From Phycisphaerae bacterium (GTDB taxonomy: Bacteria > Planctomycetota > Phycisphaerae > Sedimentisphaerales > Anaerobacaceae), in the NCBI GenBank assembly GCA_026386805.1, contig JAPLMX010000211.1, positions 1 through 43,666 of the forward strand: a stretch of 43,666 nucleotides of DNA. The letters run 5' to 3'. The notes under the pieces were generated by a model. That model was not told the DNA's origin. It ran no database searches and was given only the letters and a program-made list of their open reading frames with translations. Position numbers and translations under genes: made by a program. How positions within the stretch are numbered: the stretch's first letter is position 1; each line of letters starts with the position of its first letter. This document shows positions 31,978-41,157 of the stretch, one piece after another.

Positions 31978-34065
31978 ATGAGACATCGCGTGGGAAGTCT
32001 CGGCGTCGTGCTCTGGATCGTTCTGACGGGGGTGTGGGCCGCGTGGGCCGCCGAGCGAACCGGGTCCCAGACCCTTTTCGATTTCGGACCGGGTTTCGAC
32101 GCCGGCGCCGTTGCAGCTACCGACGCGAGAGCGGTCGTTACAGGGAGCGGCACGCTGCGCGTTGAGGCGGGCCACGCGGCCCCCTGGCCCGGCGTGACCT
32201 TGAAGGCGTCGAACGGCCGGTGGGACCTGTCGCCCTACGAACGCATCGAGATGAATGTCACAAACCGAGGCAAAGACAAAGTGACCGTGCACTGCCGCGT
32301 GGACAATCCCGGGGCGGACGGAAAAAGCCACTGTATCACGGACCACGTCGAGATCGATCCCGGCGCTACGAGAACACTGGTTGTTCCCATCTTCCCTGTG
32401 CCTTGGAAGCTCGACAAGCCGCTGGAGCTTGTCGGCATGCGGGGGTTCCCGGTCCACGAGGGCCAGATCGACACGGCCGACGTGACAGCCTTGGTCCTGT
32501 TCGTAGACCACCCGAAAACCGACTGCATGTTCGAAGTCGACGACATTCGTGCCGGCGGCAGCGTCCAGGTCCTCGACGCCTCCCAGTTCCTGCCTTTCAT
32601 CGACGAATTCGGTCAATACAGCCACAAAGACTGGCCGGGCAAGACGCATTCCGCCGAGGAACTGACCGCCCAGAAGCTCGCCGACGAAGAAGACCTGAAG
32701 GCCCACGCCAAACCGAGGAACTGGAACAAGTACGGCGGCTGGGCGGATGGCCCCAGGCTCAAAGCGACGGGCTTCTTCCGCGTGCAGAAACACAAGGGCA
32801 AATGGTGGCTCGTGGACCCGACGGGCAAGCTGTTCTGGTCCCACGGAATCGATTGCGTTCGCGCGGCCAACGCAACCCCGATCACCAATCGCGAGCGGTA
32901 CTTCGCCAGTCTGCCGGACAAAGACTCGCCGTTCGGACCGTTCTACGGCGAAGCGGGCTGGGCCCCCCAGGGTTACTACCGGGACCATTCGCCGTACCGA
33001 ACCTATGATTTCACCCGCGCCAACCTGTTCCGCAAATACGGCGCGGACTTCGATGAGACCTTCGGCGACGTCACGCACCGCCGGTGCGAAAGCTGGGGGA
33101 TCAATACGATCGCGAACTGGTCCGATGAGCAGATCTACCTGTCAAGGCAAACGCCCTACACCGCCACGCTTTCGTTCGAGTCGAGGAAACTGGAGGGGTC
33201 GGAAGGCTACTGGGGCAAATTCTACGATGTCTTCGATCCCAGCTTCGAAGGGAACCTGCGCAAACGGCTCGAACGGGAGAGAGGGCAAGCGGCCGACGAC
33301 CCGTGGTGCATCGGCTATTTCGTTCACAATGAGCTGGCGTGGGGCGATGACGTCTCGCTCGCCGTGGCCACGCTGATCTCGCCCGCCAATCAGGCCGCCA
33401 AGGCCGTCTTCGTCGAGGACCTGAAGATCAAGTATGAGGTGATCGGGGACCTCAATCAAGCCTGGGGCGCCAACTACGAATCGTGGGATGCCCTGCTGCA
33501 AAGCCAAAAGGCTCCGGATCAGGAGAAGGCTCGGCCTGATCTCGAGGAGTTCTACACGAAGACCGCCGAGACCTACTTCAGCACAATTCGCCGGGAGCTC
33601 AAACGAGTCGCCCCCAATCAACTCTATCTGGGCTGCCGATTCGCGTGGGTCAACGCCCGGGCCGCCCGGGCCGCCACCAAGTTCTGCGACGTGGTCAGCT
33701 ACAATCGCTACACCTACAGCGTCCAGGATGCAAAGCTGCCGGGCGGAATCGACATGCCGGTCGTCATCGGCGAATTTCATTTCGGCGCCCTCGATCGCGG
33801 CATGTTTCACACGGGCCTGCGCCGAACAGAGAATCAGAAGGATCGGGCGGACAAGTACGCCGACTATGTGCACAGCGCCCTGCGAAATCCCTATATCGTG
33901 GGGACGCACTGGTTCCAGTATCTGGACCAGCCCACGACCGGCCGGGGTGACGGCGAGAACTACCAGATCGGATTCGTCGATATCTGCGACCGGCCCTATC
34001 CGCAGATCGTCCAAGCCGCTCGCGACCTCGGCAGTTCGATGTACGAATATCGCTTCGGTCCGTAG
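31978..34065 (+). CDS. Secreted GH50-like beta-agarase family protein
   Basis: A 695-residue exported hydrolase. The signal peptide is near MRHRVGSLGVVLWIVLTGVWAAWAA. A carbohydrate-binding-like beta-sandwich (about residues 30-205) precedes a large (beta/alpha)8 domain. The catalytic pair is probably Glu452 in YFVHNELAWG and Glu599 in IGEFHFGALDRGMFHTGL; the latter string is typical of GH50 exo-beta-agarases. It would cleave agar-type galactans, or a related polymer if the specificity has shifted. The start at 31978 lies in a divergent region with the cold-shock gene. Confidence 0.78.
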   Translation: MRHRVGSLGVVLWIVLTGVWAAWAAERTGSQTLFDFGPGFDAGAVAATDARAVVTGSGTLRVEAGHAAPWPGVTLKASNGRWDLSPYERIEMNVTNRGKDKVTVHCRVDNPGADGKSHCITDHVEIDPGATRTLVVPIFPVPWKLDKPLELVGMRGFPVHEGQIDTADVTALVLFVDHPKTDCMFEVDDIRAGGSVQVLDASQFLPFIDEFGQYSHKDWPGKTHSAEELTAQKLADEEDLKAHAKPRNWNKYGGWADGPRLKATGFFRVQKHKGKWWLVDPTGKLFWSHGIDCVRAANATPITNRERYFASLPDKDSPFGPFYGEAGWAPQGYYRDHSPYRTYDFTRANLFRKYGADFDETFGDVTHRRCESWGINTIANWSDEQIYLSRQTPYTATLSFESRKLEGSEGYWGKFYDVFDPSFEGNLRKRLERERGQAADDPWCIGYFVHNELAWGDDVSLAVATLISPANQAAKAVFVEDLKIKYEVIGDLNQAWGANYESWDALLQSQKAPDQEKARPDLEEFYTKTAETYFSTIRRELKRVAPNQLYLGCRFAWVNARAARAATKFCDVVSYNRYTYSVQDAKLPGGIDMPVVIGEFHFGALDRGMFHTGLRRTENQKDRADKYADYVHSALRNPYIVGTHWFQYLDQPTTGRGDGENYQIGFVDICDRPYPQIVQAARDLGSSMYEYRFGP

Positions 34066-34120
34066 GGGCGGGCCCCCGTGCCTGCCCTATTACCTGGGGC
34101 AACCACAGGGGGTTGCCCCT
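34062..34120. repeat. Tandem intergenic stem-loops after the GH50 gene
   Basis: GGGGCAACC (34096-34104) pairs with GGTTGCCCC (34111-34119). Just before it, TAGGGGCGGGC and GCCTGCCCTA form a looser stem. The two-hairpin layout resembles 3648-3688. It could stabilise or end the GH50 transcript. Confidence 0.55.
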
Positions 34121-34205
34121 ACCTGGCGGCGGCTCGGTACTTCTTGACAGAGTCCACCGGTCGGTAGTTTTACTCGGCCTGCCTCCGGCAGCCGGATGCG
34201 TCAAA

Positions 34206-34234
34206 TTGACCGTGCCGATTTTGCCTGCTATACT
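34206..34234 (+). promoter_or_regulatory. Sigma-70 promoter of sppA
   Basis: TTGACC (34206-34211), a 17-nt spacer ending TGC, and TATACT (34229-34234), i.e. an extended -10. It lies 27 bp before the sppA ATG. Confidence 0.75.
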
Positions 34235-34260
34235 ACGCGGGCTTTTTCAAGGAGTTGCCA

Positions 34261-35343
34261 ATGGAATCCGAGCAGAACGATCAACCACAGTCCTCTTCCT
34301 TTGACGGGCGACGGCCCAGCCCGCAGGAGCGGCCGGCCGGACCACCGCCCGGCTTTTCGCCGTACCCGGTCTATCAGGCGCCTCCTCCCCGCCGGTTCAG
34401 CGGCTGGAGACTTCTCTGGCGTATGCTGTTTGGATTGTCCGTGCTGGTGAATATCGGGTTGTTTCTCCTGTTGATTTCCGCCATCGTCATGATCGCCACG
34501 GGCGGAGGCGGGGTCTATAAGACCGTCCTTCGCGAAGGCCCCCGGGACAGCAGGATCGCCGTGATCAACCTCAGCGGAATCATCGATGGTGGGCAGGCCG
34601 AGGAGGTCTATCGCCAGATCGAAGCCGCCCGGCACGACGGGGCCGTCAAGGGCATCATCGTCCGCGTCGATTCGCCCGGAGGCACGATTTCCGCCAGCGA
34701 CCGCATCTACCGGGGGATTATGGATTATCGCAAAGAGAAGGGCCTGCCGGCCGTGGCATTCATGCAGGGCATGGCCGCTTCCGGCGGCTATTATGCCTCC
34801 GTCGCGTGCGAGAAGATCGTCGCCGAGCCGACCACCATCACAGGCTCCATCGGCGTGGTCATGGTCCATTTCGTGTTCCAAAACCTGCTCGAAGACAAGC
34901 TGGGCATCCAGCCGGTCTTTCTAACGATGGGCGAGAAGAAGGATTGGCCCAGCTCCTTCCGAAAACCGACGCAGGAAGAGTTGGCCTACGTTCACGAGCG
35001 TCTGCTCGATCCGGCCTACAAACGGTTTGTGGACGTGGTGAAGGAAGGCCGCCAGGACGTCCTCTCGTCGAAGGAGGTCGAGAAGCTCGCCGACGGCAGC
35101 ATTTTCGCCGCGGACCGAGCGCTGGAGGTGAAACTCATCGACAAGATCGGGTATCTGGACGAAGCGATTGCGGCGGTCAAGGCGTTGGCCGGGATTGAGG
35201 CCGCCCAGGTGGTGGAGTATCGCCGGCCCTTCTCTCTCATGGGTCTTCTGAGCGCCAAGAGCGGACCGATCCCCAAGCTGGATCGTAAGACGCTATTCGA
35301 GTTCGGCATCCCGCAGGTCCTGTACCTCTGGAGTGCCTATTAG
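34261..35343 (+). CDS. sppA: Signal peptide peptidase SppA (S49 family)
   Basis: A 360-residue membrane-anchored serine protease that degrades leftover signal peptides. AAGGAG lies 6 nt before ATG 34261. A Pro-rich cytoplasmic tail of about 50 residues is followed by one membrane helix (LLWRMLFGLSVLVNIGLFLL). The S49 core includes VRVDSPGGTISASD, the nucleophile serine in MAASGGYYAS, and TTITGSIGVV; the general-base lysine should lie further on, as in single-domain SppA. Followed 12 bp later by the GH5 gene, possibly in one transcript. Confidence 0.92.
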   Translation: MESEQNDQPQSSSFDGRRPSPQERPAGPPPGFSPYPVYQAPPPRRFSGWRLLWRMLFGLSVLVNIGLFLLLISAIVMIATGGGGVYKTVLREGPRDSRIAVINLSGIIDGGQAEEVYRQIEAARHDGAVKGIIVRVDSPGGTISASDRIYRGIMDYRKEKGLPAVAFMQGMAASGGYYASVACEKIVAEPTTITGSIGVVMVHFVFQNLLEDKLGIQPVFLTMGEKKDWPSSFRKPTQEELAYVHERLLDPAYKRFVDVVKEGRQDVLSSKEVEKLADGSIFAADRALEVKLIDKIGYLDEAIAAVKALAGIEAAQVVEYRRPFSLMGLLSAKSGPIPKLDRKTLFEFGIPQVLYLWSAY

Positions 35344-35354
35344 AGGGTGGGAAC

Positions 35355-36812
35355 ATGAAGCGATCACTTGATGGCACCACGCGATGGATCTTGGCCGCAA
35401 CGGGTTTGGTTGTTGTACTGATAAGTGCAACAGCTTTGGCAGGATCGGCCCAGGCTGGTTCAAAAATGGGGCCGATCGTCGTCAGTCCGGATGGCAAGAG
35501 CTTCATCGAGCAGCCCTCCGGCCAGCGCTACACGCCGTTCGGCGTGAACTACTACGACCCGAACACGGGCTGGGCGCCCAAGATCTGGCGTCGGTTCGAT
35601 CCCAATCAGGTGACGCGACACTTCGAGGTCATGCACGATCTTGGCGTCAACTGCGCCAGGGTCTTTCTGGCCGCGGCCGCGTTCCAGCCCGATGTCAACA
35701 CGATTGACGAGCGAGCCTTGGCGAGGCTCGACGCATTCATCCGCATCGCACGGCAACACGGTATCCGGCTGATCCTGACCGGGCCGGACCACTGGGAAGG
35801 CAGCCCAGACTACTGGAAGCCGGATCGATTTGCCGGCGAGCAGGCCCTCAAGGCGTTGGACAACTTCTGGCGAATCGTCGGTCAACGATATCGCGGCGAG
35901 CCGGCGATCTTCGCCTGGGACCTGCTCAATGAGCCGCATATGCCGTGGTTCACGGAGACGTGGCGGCCGATGTGGAACCAATGGCTCCAGGCGAAGCACG
36001 GAACTTGGGAGAAACTCAAGGCCGCTTGGGCGAGCGAGATCAAGGAGGGCGAATCCTGGGGCAGCGTCGCCGTGGCCCAGAACAAGGCGAGCAAAGGCAA
36101 TCCCCGCCTGCTCGATTGGCAACTGTTCCGGGAGCATCTGGCGGATGAGTGGGTCCGGCGGCAGGTGGAGGTGATCCGGCAGGCCGACCCGACCCATCTT
36201 GTGACCGTCGGCTACATTCAGTGGTCTTATCCCCTGGTGCGAGGCGGCGATCCGAGCGTGTACGCCGCCTTCAATCCGCAGCGGCAATCGCGATGGCTCG
36301 ACTTCCTCTGCATCCACTTCTACCCCCTCCTGGGCCAGCCGCTCGAATCGAAGGAAGCCTGGGACAGGAACCTGACCTATCTCCAAAGCGCCTTGGCCTA
36401 CTGCCATGTCGGCAAGCCGGTGGTCCTCGAAGAATTCGGCTGGTACGGCGGCGGCGCCCCTCGCGGACAGCCCTCGTTGACCGAGGACGAGCAGGACCGC
36501 TGGATCGTGGCGGAGATCGAGGCAACCCGGCGTCTATCCGACGGCTGGCTCTCCTGGCCCTTCGCGGACACCCCCACGTCCACCGACATGAGCATGTATG
36601 GTGGTTTGGTGAGGCCCGACCTGACCCGCAAGCCCTGGGCCAAGAGCTTCACGAAGTACGCCTCCAATCTCACCACCCTGCCGCAGCCAACGCAGGAACT
36701 GCTGCCCGTATTCGATGTCCCGGCGTCCCTGACCATGCCCGCCGACGACCTGAAACCCACGCACGATAAATACAGCCAAGCCGTCCAAGCGGCAATCGGC
36801 CGCGTCCAATAG
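35355..36812 (+). CDS. Secreted GH5-like glycoside hydrolase
   Basis: A 485-residue exported enzyme with signal peptide near WILAATGLVVVLISATALAG. The (beta/alpha)8 clan-A fold shows the acid/base Glu193 in AWDLLNEPHMP and the nucleophile Glu360 in VVLEEFGWYG. FGVNYYDP, WEGSPDYW and CIHFYPLL are consistent with GH5 cellulase or mannanase-type enzymes, but the subfamily and substrate cannot be fixed by eye. It begins 12 bp after sppA. Confidence 0.82.
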   Translation: MKRSLDGTTRWILAATGLVVVLISATALAGSAQAGSKMGPIVVSPDGKSFIEQPSGQRYTPFGVNYYDPNTGWAPKIWRRFDPNQVTRHFEVMHDLGVNCARVFLAAAAFQPDVNTIDERALARLDAFIRIARQHGIRLILTGPDHWEGSPDYWKPDRFAGEQALKALDNFWRIVGQRYRGEPAIFAWDLLNEPHMPWFTETWRPMWNQWLQAKHGTWEKLKAAWASEIKEGESWGSVAVAQNKASKGNPRLLDWQLFREHLADEWVRRQVEVIRQADPTHLVTVGYIQWSYPLVRGGDPSVYAAFNPQRQSRWLDFLCIHFYPLLGQPLESKEAWDRNLTYLQSALAYCHVGKPVVLEEFGWYGGGAPRGQPSLTEDEQDRWIVAEIEATRRLSDGWLSWPFADTPTSTDMSMYGGLVRPDLTRKPWAKSFTKYASNLTTLPQPTQELLPVFDVPASLTMPADDLKPTHDKYSQAVQAAIGRVQ

Positions 36813-36883
36813 ACTTCATGATGCATGCCAAGTCGCTTGGACACGATGCGGCCGGTGTCACAAGAAGCGGGTGCAACGCAGTC

Positions 36884-36996
36884 TGTCATCCTGAGCGACA
36901 GCGAAGGATCTGGGCTGCGACGGAGATACACTCTTCGCATACGACGCAAGTTCCCCTTCGCAGGCCAGATGCTTCACTCCGTTCAGCATGACAAGG
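36884..36996. repeat. Dispersed intergenic repeat, copy 1
   Basis: Begins TGTCATCCTGAGCG...AGCGAAGGATCTG and ends AGATGCTTCACTCCGTTCAGCATGACAAGG. The ends are imperfect inverted repeats (TGTCATcCTGAgCG against CGTTCAGCATGACA). A second copy is at 41158-41269. Similar elements are widespread in bacterial genomes. Confidence 0.8.
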
Positions 36997-37011
36997 GCCA
37001 AGCGTACACGA

Positions 37012-38397
37012 TCACGAGGACTCACCAAACAGGGTCAGAGGCGAGGTGCGGGTGATGCGGACTTGGGTAAGCCGGCCTGCCAAGGAGACAGGGCCATTGA
37101 AGACCACGATGTGGTCGGTCGAGGTGCGGCTCACCAGTTGCGGATGATCGTCGCTACCCGTCGGATTGACATGCGCCTTCTTGCTCGGGCCTTCGACCAG
37201 GACCATGACTTGCCGCCCGAGGAAAGCCTGGTTCAACTCGCCGCTGATTTGTTCCTGGACCGCCAGCAACTCAACGATTCGCCGCTGTTTGACCTCGTCC
37301 GGGATCGAGTCGGCCAGATGTTTGTCGGCGGTCGTGCCCGGACGGGGTGAATACTTGAAGACGAAGCAGTTCTTGTACCGGACCTTGCGGGTCAGATCGA
37401 CCGTCGCCTGAAAATCGTCCTCGGTTTCGCCCGGGAAACCGACGATGAAGTCCCCCGCCACGGCGATGTCCGGCACAACCGTTCGGGCTTTCTCGATCAA
37501 CTCCAGGTAGTGTGCCGCTGTGTAGTGGCGGTTCATCGCCTTCAAAATCTGGTCCGACCCACTCTGGGCGGGCATGTGCAGGTACCGGCAGACCTTGGGA
37601 GAGTCCGCCATCACTTGAAGAATCTCCTCGTAGAATTCGTCCGCCGGATAGCTCGTCACGAACCGGACCCACTCGATCCCGGCCACACGCGGAGCCATGT
37701 CGAGCAGGTCCGCCAGGCAATAGGTCTGCTCGCCCTTTCGGTACTTGTAGGAGTTCACCGTCTGGCCCAGGAGCGTCACCTGCTTAATGCCCTCATCAGC
37801 CAGTCTCTTCACTTGTTCCAGAACGGCCTCCGGTGGCCGGCATGCCTCCGGCCCGCGGACATACGGGACGACACAGTAGGTGCAGAAGTAATTGCAGCCC
37901 CGCATCACGCGAACGAAGGCTTGGCCCGGGATCTGACCGTCGCGGCTGCTGTGCTCCAATTCGAAGCTGTCGAGTGAGCCATCTCCCGGTTGAACCGGCT
38001 GCCGGATCTTCTCCGTCACGGCGACCTGCTTGGCATTCTGTGCCAGGGCTTGGCAGATCAGATCGGCGATCTGTGGAATCTGGGCCGGCCCGCATACGAT
38101 ATTGACGGCCCCGTGCTCCAGGAGCTTCTCGCCAAGGCGCTGCGCCATGCAGCCGATGACGCCAACCACCAGGTCCGGCCGATGCTCCTTCAAGTGCTTC
38201 AGGTGGCCCAAATGCGAGAGGACGCGGTCTTCCGCATGCTGCCGCACCGAACAGGTGTTGATGAGCACGACGTCCGCTTCTTTCACGCCAACCGCCAGAC
38301 GAAAGCCGGCATCCTGAAGCGCGGAGGCCACCAGGGCCGTATCCAGCTTGTTCATCTGGCAGCCGAAGCTCTCGATATAGACGGCAAAGGATTTCAT
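37012..38397 (-). CDS. miaB: tRNA-2-methylthio-N6-dimethylallyladenosine synthase MiaB
   Basis: A 461-residue radical SAM methylthiotransferase that adds a methylthio group to i6A37 of tRNAs. Domains: the UPF0004 domain with cluster cysteines (ESFGCQMN, INTCSVRQ, GCMAQR), the radical SAM domain with CNYFCTYC, and a C-terminal TRAM domain (GRQVMVLVEGPSKK onward). Length is normal. The start codon at 38397 has no ribosome-binding site and abuts a heptamer array. Confidence 0.93.
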   Translation of the reverse strand: MKSFAVYIESFGCQMNKLDTALVASALQDAGFRLAVGVKEADVVLINTCSVRQHAEDRVLSHLGHLKHLKEHRPDLVVGVIGCMAQRLGEKLLEHGAVNIVCGPAQIPQIADLICQALAQNAKQVAVTEKIRQPVQPGDGSLDSFELEHSSRDGQIPGQAFVRVMRGCNYFCTYCVVPYVRGPEACRPPEAVLEQVKRLADEGIKQVTLLGQTVNSYKYRKGEQTYCLADLLDMAPRVAGIEWVRFVTSYPADEFYEEILQVMADSPKVCRYLHMPAQSGSDQILKAMNRHYTAAHYLELIEKARTVVPDIAVAGDFIVGFPGETEDDFQATVDLTRKVRYKNCFVFKYSPRPGTTADKHLADSIPDEVKQRRIVELLAVQEQISGELNQAFLGRQVMVLVEGPSKKAHVNPTGSDDHPQLVSRTSTDHIVVFNGPVSLAGRLTQVRITRTSPLTLFGESS

Positions 38398-38426
38398 ATT
38401 TACTATTTACGACTTACGATTTACAA
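38398..38426. repeat. Heptamer array abutting the miaB start
   Basis: On the miaB strand the units read TTGTAAA, TCGTAAG, TCGTAAA, TAGTAAA, TATGAAA; the last one contains the start codon. Confidence 0.65.
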
Positions 38427-38504
38427 TTCGACCCCAGTGATTCGAGATCACTTGGCGGAGGCGATGGCGCCCAGGCACAGAATACGTGTCCGCCGTCAAA
38501 CCTC

Positions 38505-38540
38505 GAATAGTAATGCGTCAATCGTACATAGTAAATCGCG
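38505..38540. repeat. Heptamer-like array upstream of the AI-2E-type permease
   Basis: Degenerate 7-bp units (TCGAATA, GTAATGC, GTCAATC, GTACATA, GTAAATC) end 4 bp before ATG 38545. Less regular than the array on the other side of the divergent gap. Confidence 0.45.
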
Positions 38541-38544
38541 GCGT

Positions 38545-39672
38545 ATGGTAAAACACCAGAAGACCATCGAGCAAATTGCAGGGCTGGCCGTCATCGGGGC
38601 GATTGCCTTGGGCTGTGGCTTGGTGCTGCGGCCGTTCATCTCGGCGATCCTGTGGGCGGCGATCCTGTGTTTCGCCACGTGGCCTTTGTATGAGTTGTTC
38701 CTGCGCTGGCTTCACGGCCGGCGCACCCTCGCGGCCGCCCTGACGACCCTGGTGCTCTCGCTCGTGCTCATTATCCCCTTCGTCGTCGTGGGCCTGACGT
38801 TCACGGACACCATCCGTTCGGGCCTCCAATGGCTCGACTCGAGGAAGGAGGCCGGCGTACCGGAGCCCCCCGCGTGGCTCCGGAGCGTACCCCTCGTCGG
38901 CGAACGAATCGCCGATTCCTGGTCGGCCTATGTGGAAGACGCCCAGTCCACCATCGAACAGTGGAAGCCGTGGTTGAAGGAGGCGGGCCGGTGGCTGCTG
39001 GGCCACAGCCTGGACCTCGCCAAGGGCTTTCTCCACCTCGTGTTGAGCGTGTTGATCGCGTTCTTCTTCTACCGGGACGGCGAGGGGCTCGTGGTACGTT
39101 TACGCGAGGGCTTCCAGCGGATCAACGGCGACACCGCCCAACGCATGATCGAGGTCGTCAAGACGACGGTGCAGAGCGTGGTTTACGGAGTGATCGGCAC
39201 GGCGTTGGCACAAGGGATTGTGTCCGGGATCGGCTTCGTCGTGGCCGGAGCGCCGGCACCCATGCTGCTGGCGCTGCTGACCTTCTTTCTGAGCTTTCTG
39301 CCCTTTGGCCCGCCCATCGTCTGGATCGGTGCGTCGCTCTGGCTGTTCGCGATGGGGCAAACCGGCTGGGGGATCTTCATGGCCGCCTACGGGCTGCTCG
39401 TGATCAGCCTTGTGGACAATGTCATCAAGCCCCTGATCATCAGTCGCGGCTCCAAGCTGTCCTTTATCGTGATGTTCATGGGCGTGCTCGGAGGCGTGGC
39501 CGCGTTCGGGTTCATCGGCATCTTCATCGGCCCGACGCTGCTGGCCGTGGGCTTTAGCCTGGCACAGGAAATCCTCGAGCAACGCCGCAACGTCTCGGCG
39601 GCAGTACTCGCGAGAATACCCGAGAGCACCCAGTCCACGGCACCCGCAATTGACAACACGACCTCCAAGTAA
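38545..39672 (+). CDS. AI-2E family (PerM/YdiK-type) transporter
   Basis: A 375-residue membrane protein of the AI-2E/UPF0118 family with about eight helices. An N-terminal helix pair (IAGLAVIGAIALGCGLVLRPF) is followed by a soluble segment of about 100 residues, then the conserved helical core with FLSFLPFGPPIVWIGASLWL and VDNVIKPLIISRGSKLS. Members export autoinducer-2 or act as Na+/H+ antiporters; which applies here is unknown. ATG 38545 has no clear ribosome-binding site. Confidence 0.88.
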   Translation: MVKHQKTIEQIAGLAVIGAIALGCGLVLRPFISAILWAAILCFATWPLYELFLRWLHGRRTLAAALTTLVLSLVLIIPFVVVGLTFTDTIRSGLQWLDSRKEAGVPEPPAWLRSVPLVGERIADSWSAYVEDAQSTIEQWKPWLKEAGRWLLGHSLDLAKGFLHLVLSVLIAFFFYRDGEGLVVRLREGFQRINGDTAQRMIEVVKTTVQSVVYGVIGTALAQGIVSGIGFVVAGAPAPMLLALLTFFLSFLPFGPPIVWIGASLWLFAMGQTGWGIFMAAYGLLVISLVDNVIKPLIISRGSKLSFIVMFMGVLGGVAAFGFIGIFIGPTLLAVGFSLAQEILEQRRNVSAAVLARIPESTQSTAPAIDNTTSK

Positions 39673-39692
39673 TAAGGCCCATTGGTCCCGAA

Positions 39693-39716
39693 TCCACCAT
39701 CTGAAATCCGCAATCC
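39693..39716. repeat. Short heptamer array between permease and radical SAM gene
   Basis: CGAATCC, ACCATCT, GAAATCC, GCAATCC in the 50-bp gap between convergent genes. Same unit type as the array at 40853. Confidence 0.5.
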
Positions 39717-39725
39717 CCACTGGAA

Positions 39726-41066
39726 TCAACGTACCGTATTTGCCGCCACGGAACGGTTCAATACGCGTTGCATATCCTTGAGCCGGTTCACTTCGTCGAA
39801 GCCGAGACGGATAATGGGAAAGGCAGTCTTGTTGTGCATGAGCGGCTCATCGAGATCGACCCACCGCCGACAAGCTTCGCCATCCGGCGTCCCCGGGATC
39901 GGCGAGAAATCCGCCAGCATCCCGCGAATGCCAAGGCGGTGCACGAAGCGCATGGAGGTTTCGAGCTCCTGGATATCGCTATTGGGGTGGCCGACGATCT
40001 GGTAGGCCGTGATGTCCACGGGATTGACCCCCGCCGAGAGCAGGTGGTCCACGGCCCGGGCAAGCTCGTCGGAGAACACCTTGCCGCCGGTGCCCTGCTG
40101 CCACTGTCGCGAGGCGCTCTCGAAGCCAAGATAGAACGTCTTGAAGCCGGCCCGGACCATCAGGTCCGCCAGCTCGGCGGTCAGGAAACGGGCGTTCAGC
40201 GCGTTCGGTGTGTGCAGGTTGACGTGGACGCCCCGTCGAAGGACCTCCATCAGGAAGGGAACGAGGACCGTATCCGCGTCAAACAGCAGCGCATCGTCGT
40301 AGAAGGCGACGTTCTCCGCGCCCCGCCCGGCCAATAGCTCCAATTCGGCCAGCGACCGCTCCAAAGGCCGGGGCTGAAAGCCACGGTAAACCCGGGGCAC
40401 CGAGCAATAGCTGCACCGGAACGGGCAGCCGTCGGTGAGCTTGATCGCCCCGACACGCAACCGCTCGTAGGCTTCCCACAGGGCAGGCTGGCCGGCATCG
40501 GGCGTCATCTCCAGGAACTGCCACAGCGGCCCCAGATCGGAGCCGACGACGACAAGATCGGCGCCGAGACCGCGTGCATGATCGGTACAGAGCGTCGCAT
40601 AGTTGCCGCCGAGCACGATCTTGGCATCCGGCCACGCCAGGCGGACATCCTCAATGACCTCCCGGACGCCGGGATACCAGTAGGTCATCATGGTCTGGAC
40701 CAGGACGTAATCGAACGGCCCTCGCTCCCGGAGGCAGTCCGTGAACACCGTGCGAGGCATGCCGAACCGCCGAAAGTACCTCGGAATGCTCTTCAAAGGG
40801 CCGGGCGACTCGATCTGCTCGCAAGGGAAGCGGCCGCGGCCCCACCGATCGAATTGCGGATTGCGGGAACATCCTGGGACTAATCCGCAATCCGAAATCC
40901 GCAATCCGCAATCGCTCCGCCGCTGCTCCAGATAGTCGAAGAGCAGAAACTCCGCCTGCCCCCGCAACCGCCCCGCCACACTCAACAGCCCGTAAGGCTT
41001 GAGCCAGAAGTCGTAGGCCGCGAAGTCATAGATCGGCGGATTGACCAACAGCATTCTTGGTACCAT
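39726..41066 (-). CDS. B12-binding-type radical SAM protein with an in-frame repeat insertion
   Basis: About 446 residues. An N-terminal Rossmann-like part opens MLLVNPPIYDFAAYDFWLKPYGL, a middle part has VVVGSDLGPLW, and the radical SAM domain carries the cluster motif CPFRCSYCSVP. The layout matches cobalamin-binding-domain radical SAM enzymes, but the reaction is unknown. Residues of roughly 51-71 (SDCGLRISDCGL...) are encoded by a heptamer array at 40853-40914 and look foreign to the protein. Start 41066 or 41054; neither has a strong ribosome-binding site. Confidence 0.8.
   Translation of the reverse strand: MVPRMLLVNPPIYDFAAYDFWLKPYGLLSVAGRLRGQAEFLLFDYLEQRRSDCGLRISDCGLVPGCSRNPQFDRWGRGRFPCEQIESPGPLKSIPRYFRRFGMPRTVFTDCLRERGPFDYVLVQTMMTYWYPGVREVIEDVRLAWPDAKIVLGGNYATLCTDHARGLGADLVVVGSDLGPLWQFLEMTPDAGQPALWEAYERLRVGAIKLTDGCPFRCSYCSVPRVYRGFQPRPLERSLAELELLAGRGAENVAFYDDALLFDADTVLVPFLMEVLRRGVHVNLHTPNALNARFLTAELADLMVRAGFKTFYLGFESASRQWQQGTGGKVFSDELARAVDHLLSAGVNPVDITAYQIVGHPNSDIQELETSMRFVHRLGIRGMLADFSPIPGTPDGEACRRWVDLDEPLMHNKTAFPIIRLGFDEVNRLKDMQRVLNRSVAANTVR
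40853..40914. repeat. Inverted heptamer arrays inside the radical SAM coding sequence
   Basis: ATTGCGG x2 (40853-40866) faces AATCCGC/AATCCGA-type units x4-5 (40882-40914), so the region can fold into a hairpin. It is translated in frame on the minus strand. Confidence 0.75.
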
Positions 41067-41157
41067 GCTTTTGAAGCATAAGAACAAGTCCGCCCTGTTG
41101 TCAATGTCCGCCCCCCGGCGTGCGCGAGTGACCTTTGTGGCGACTACGCTCCCGTCA

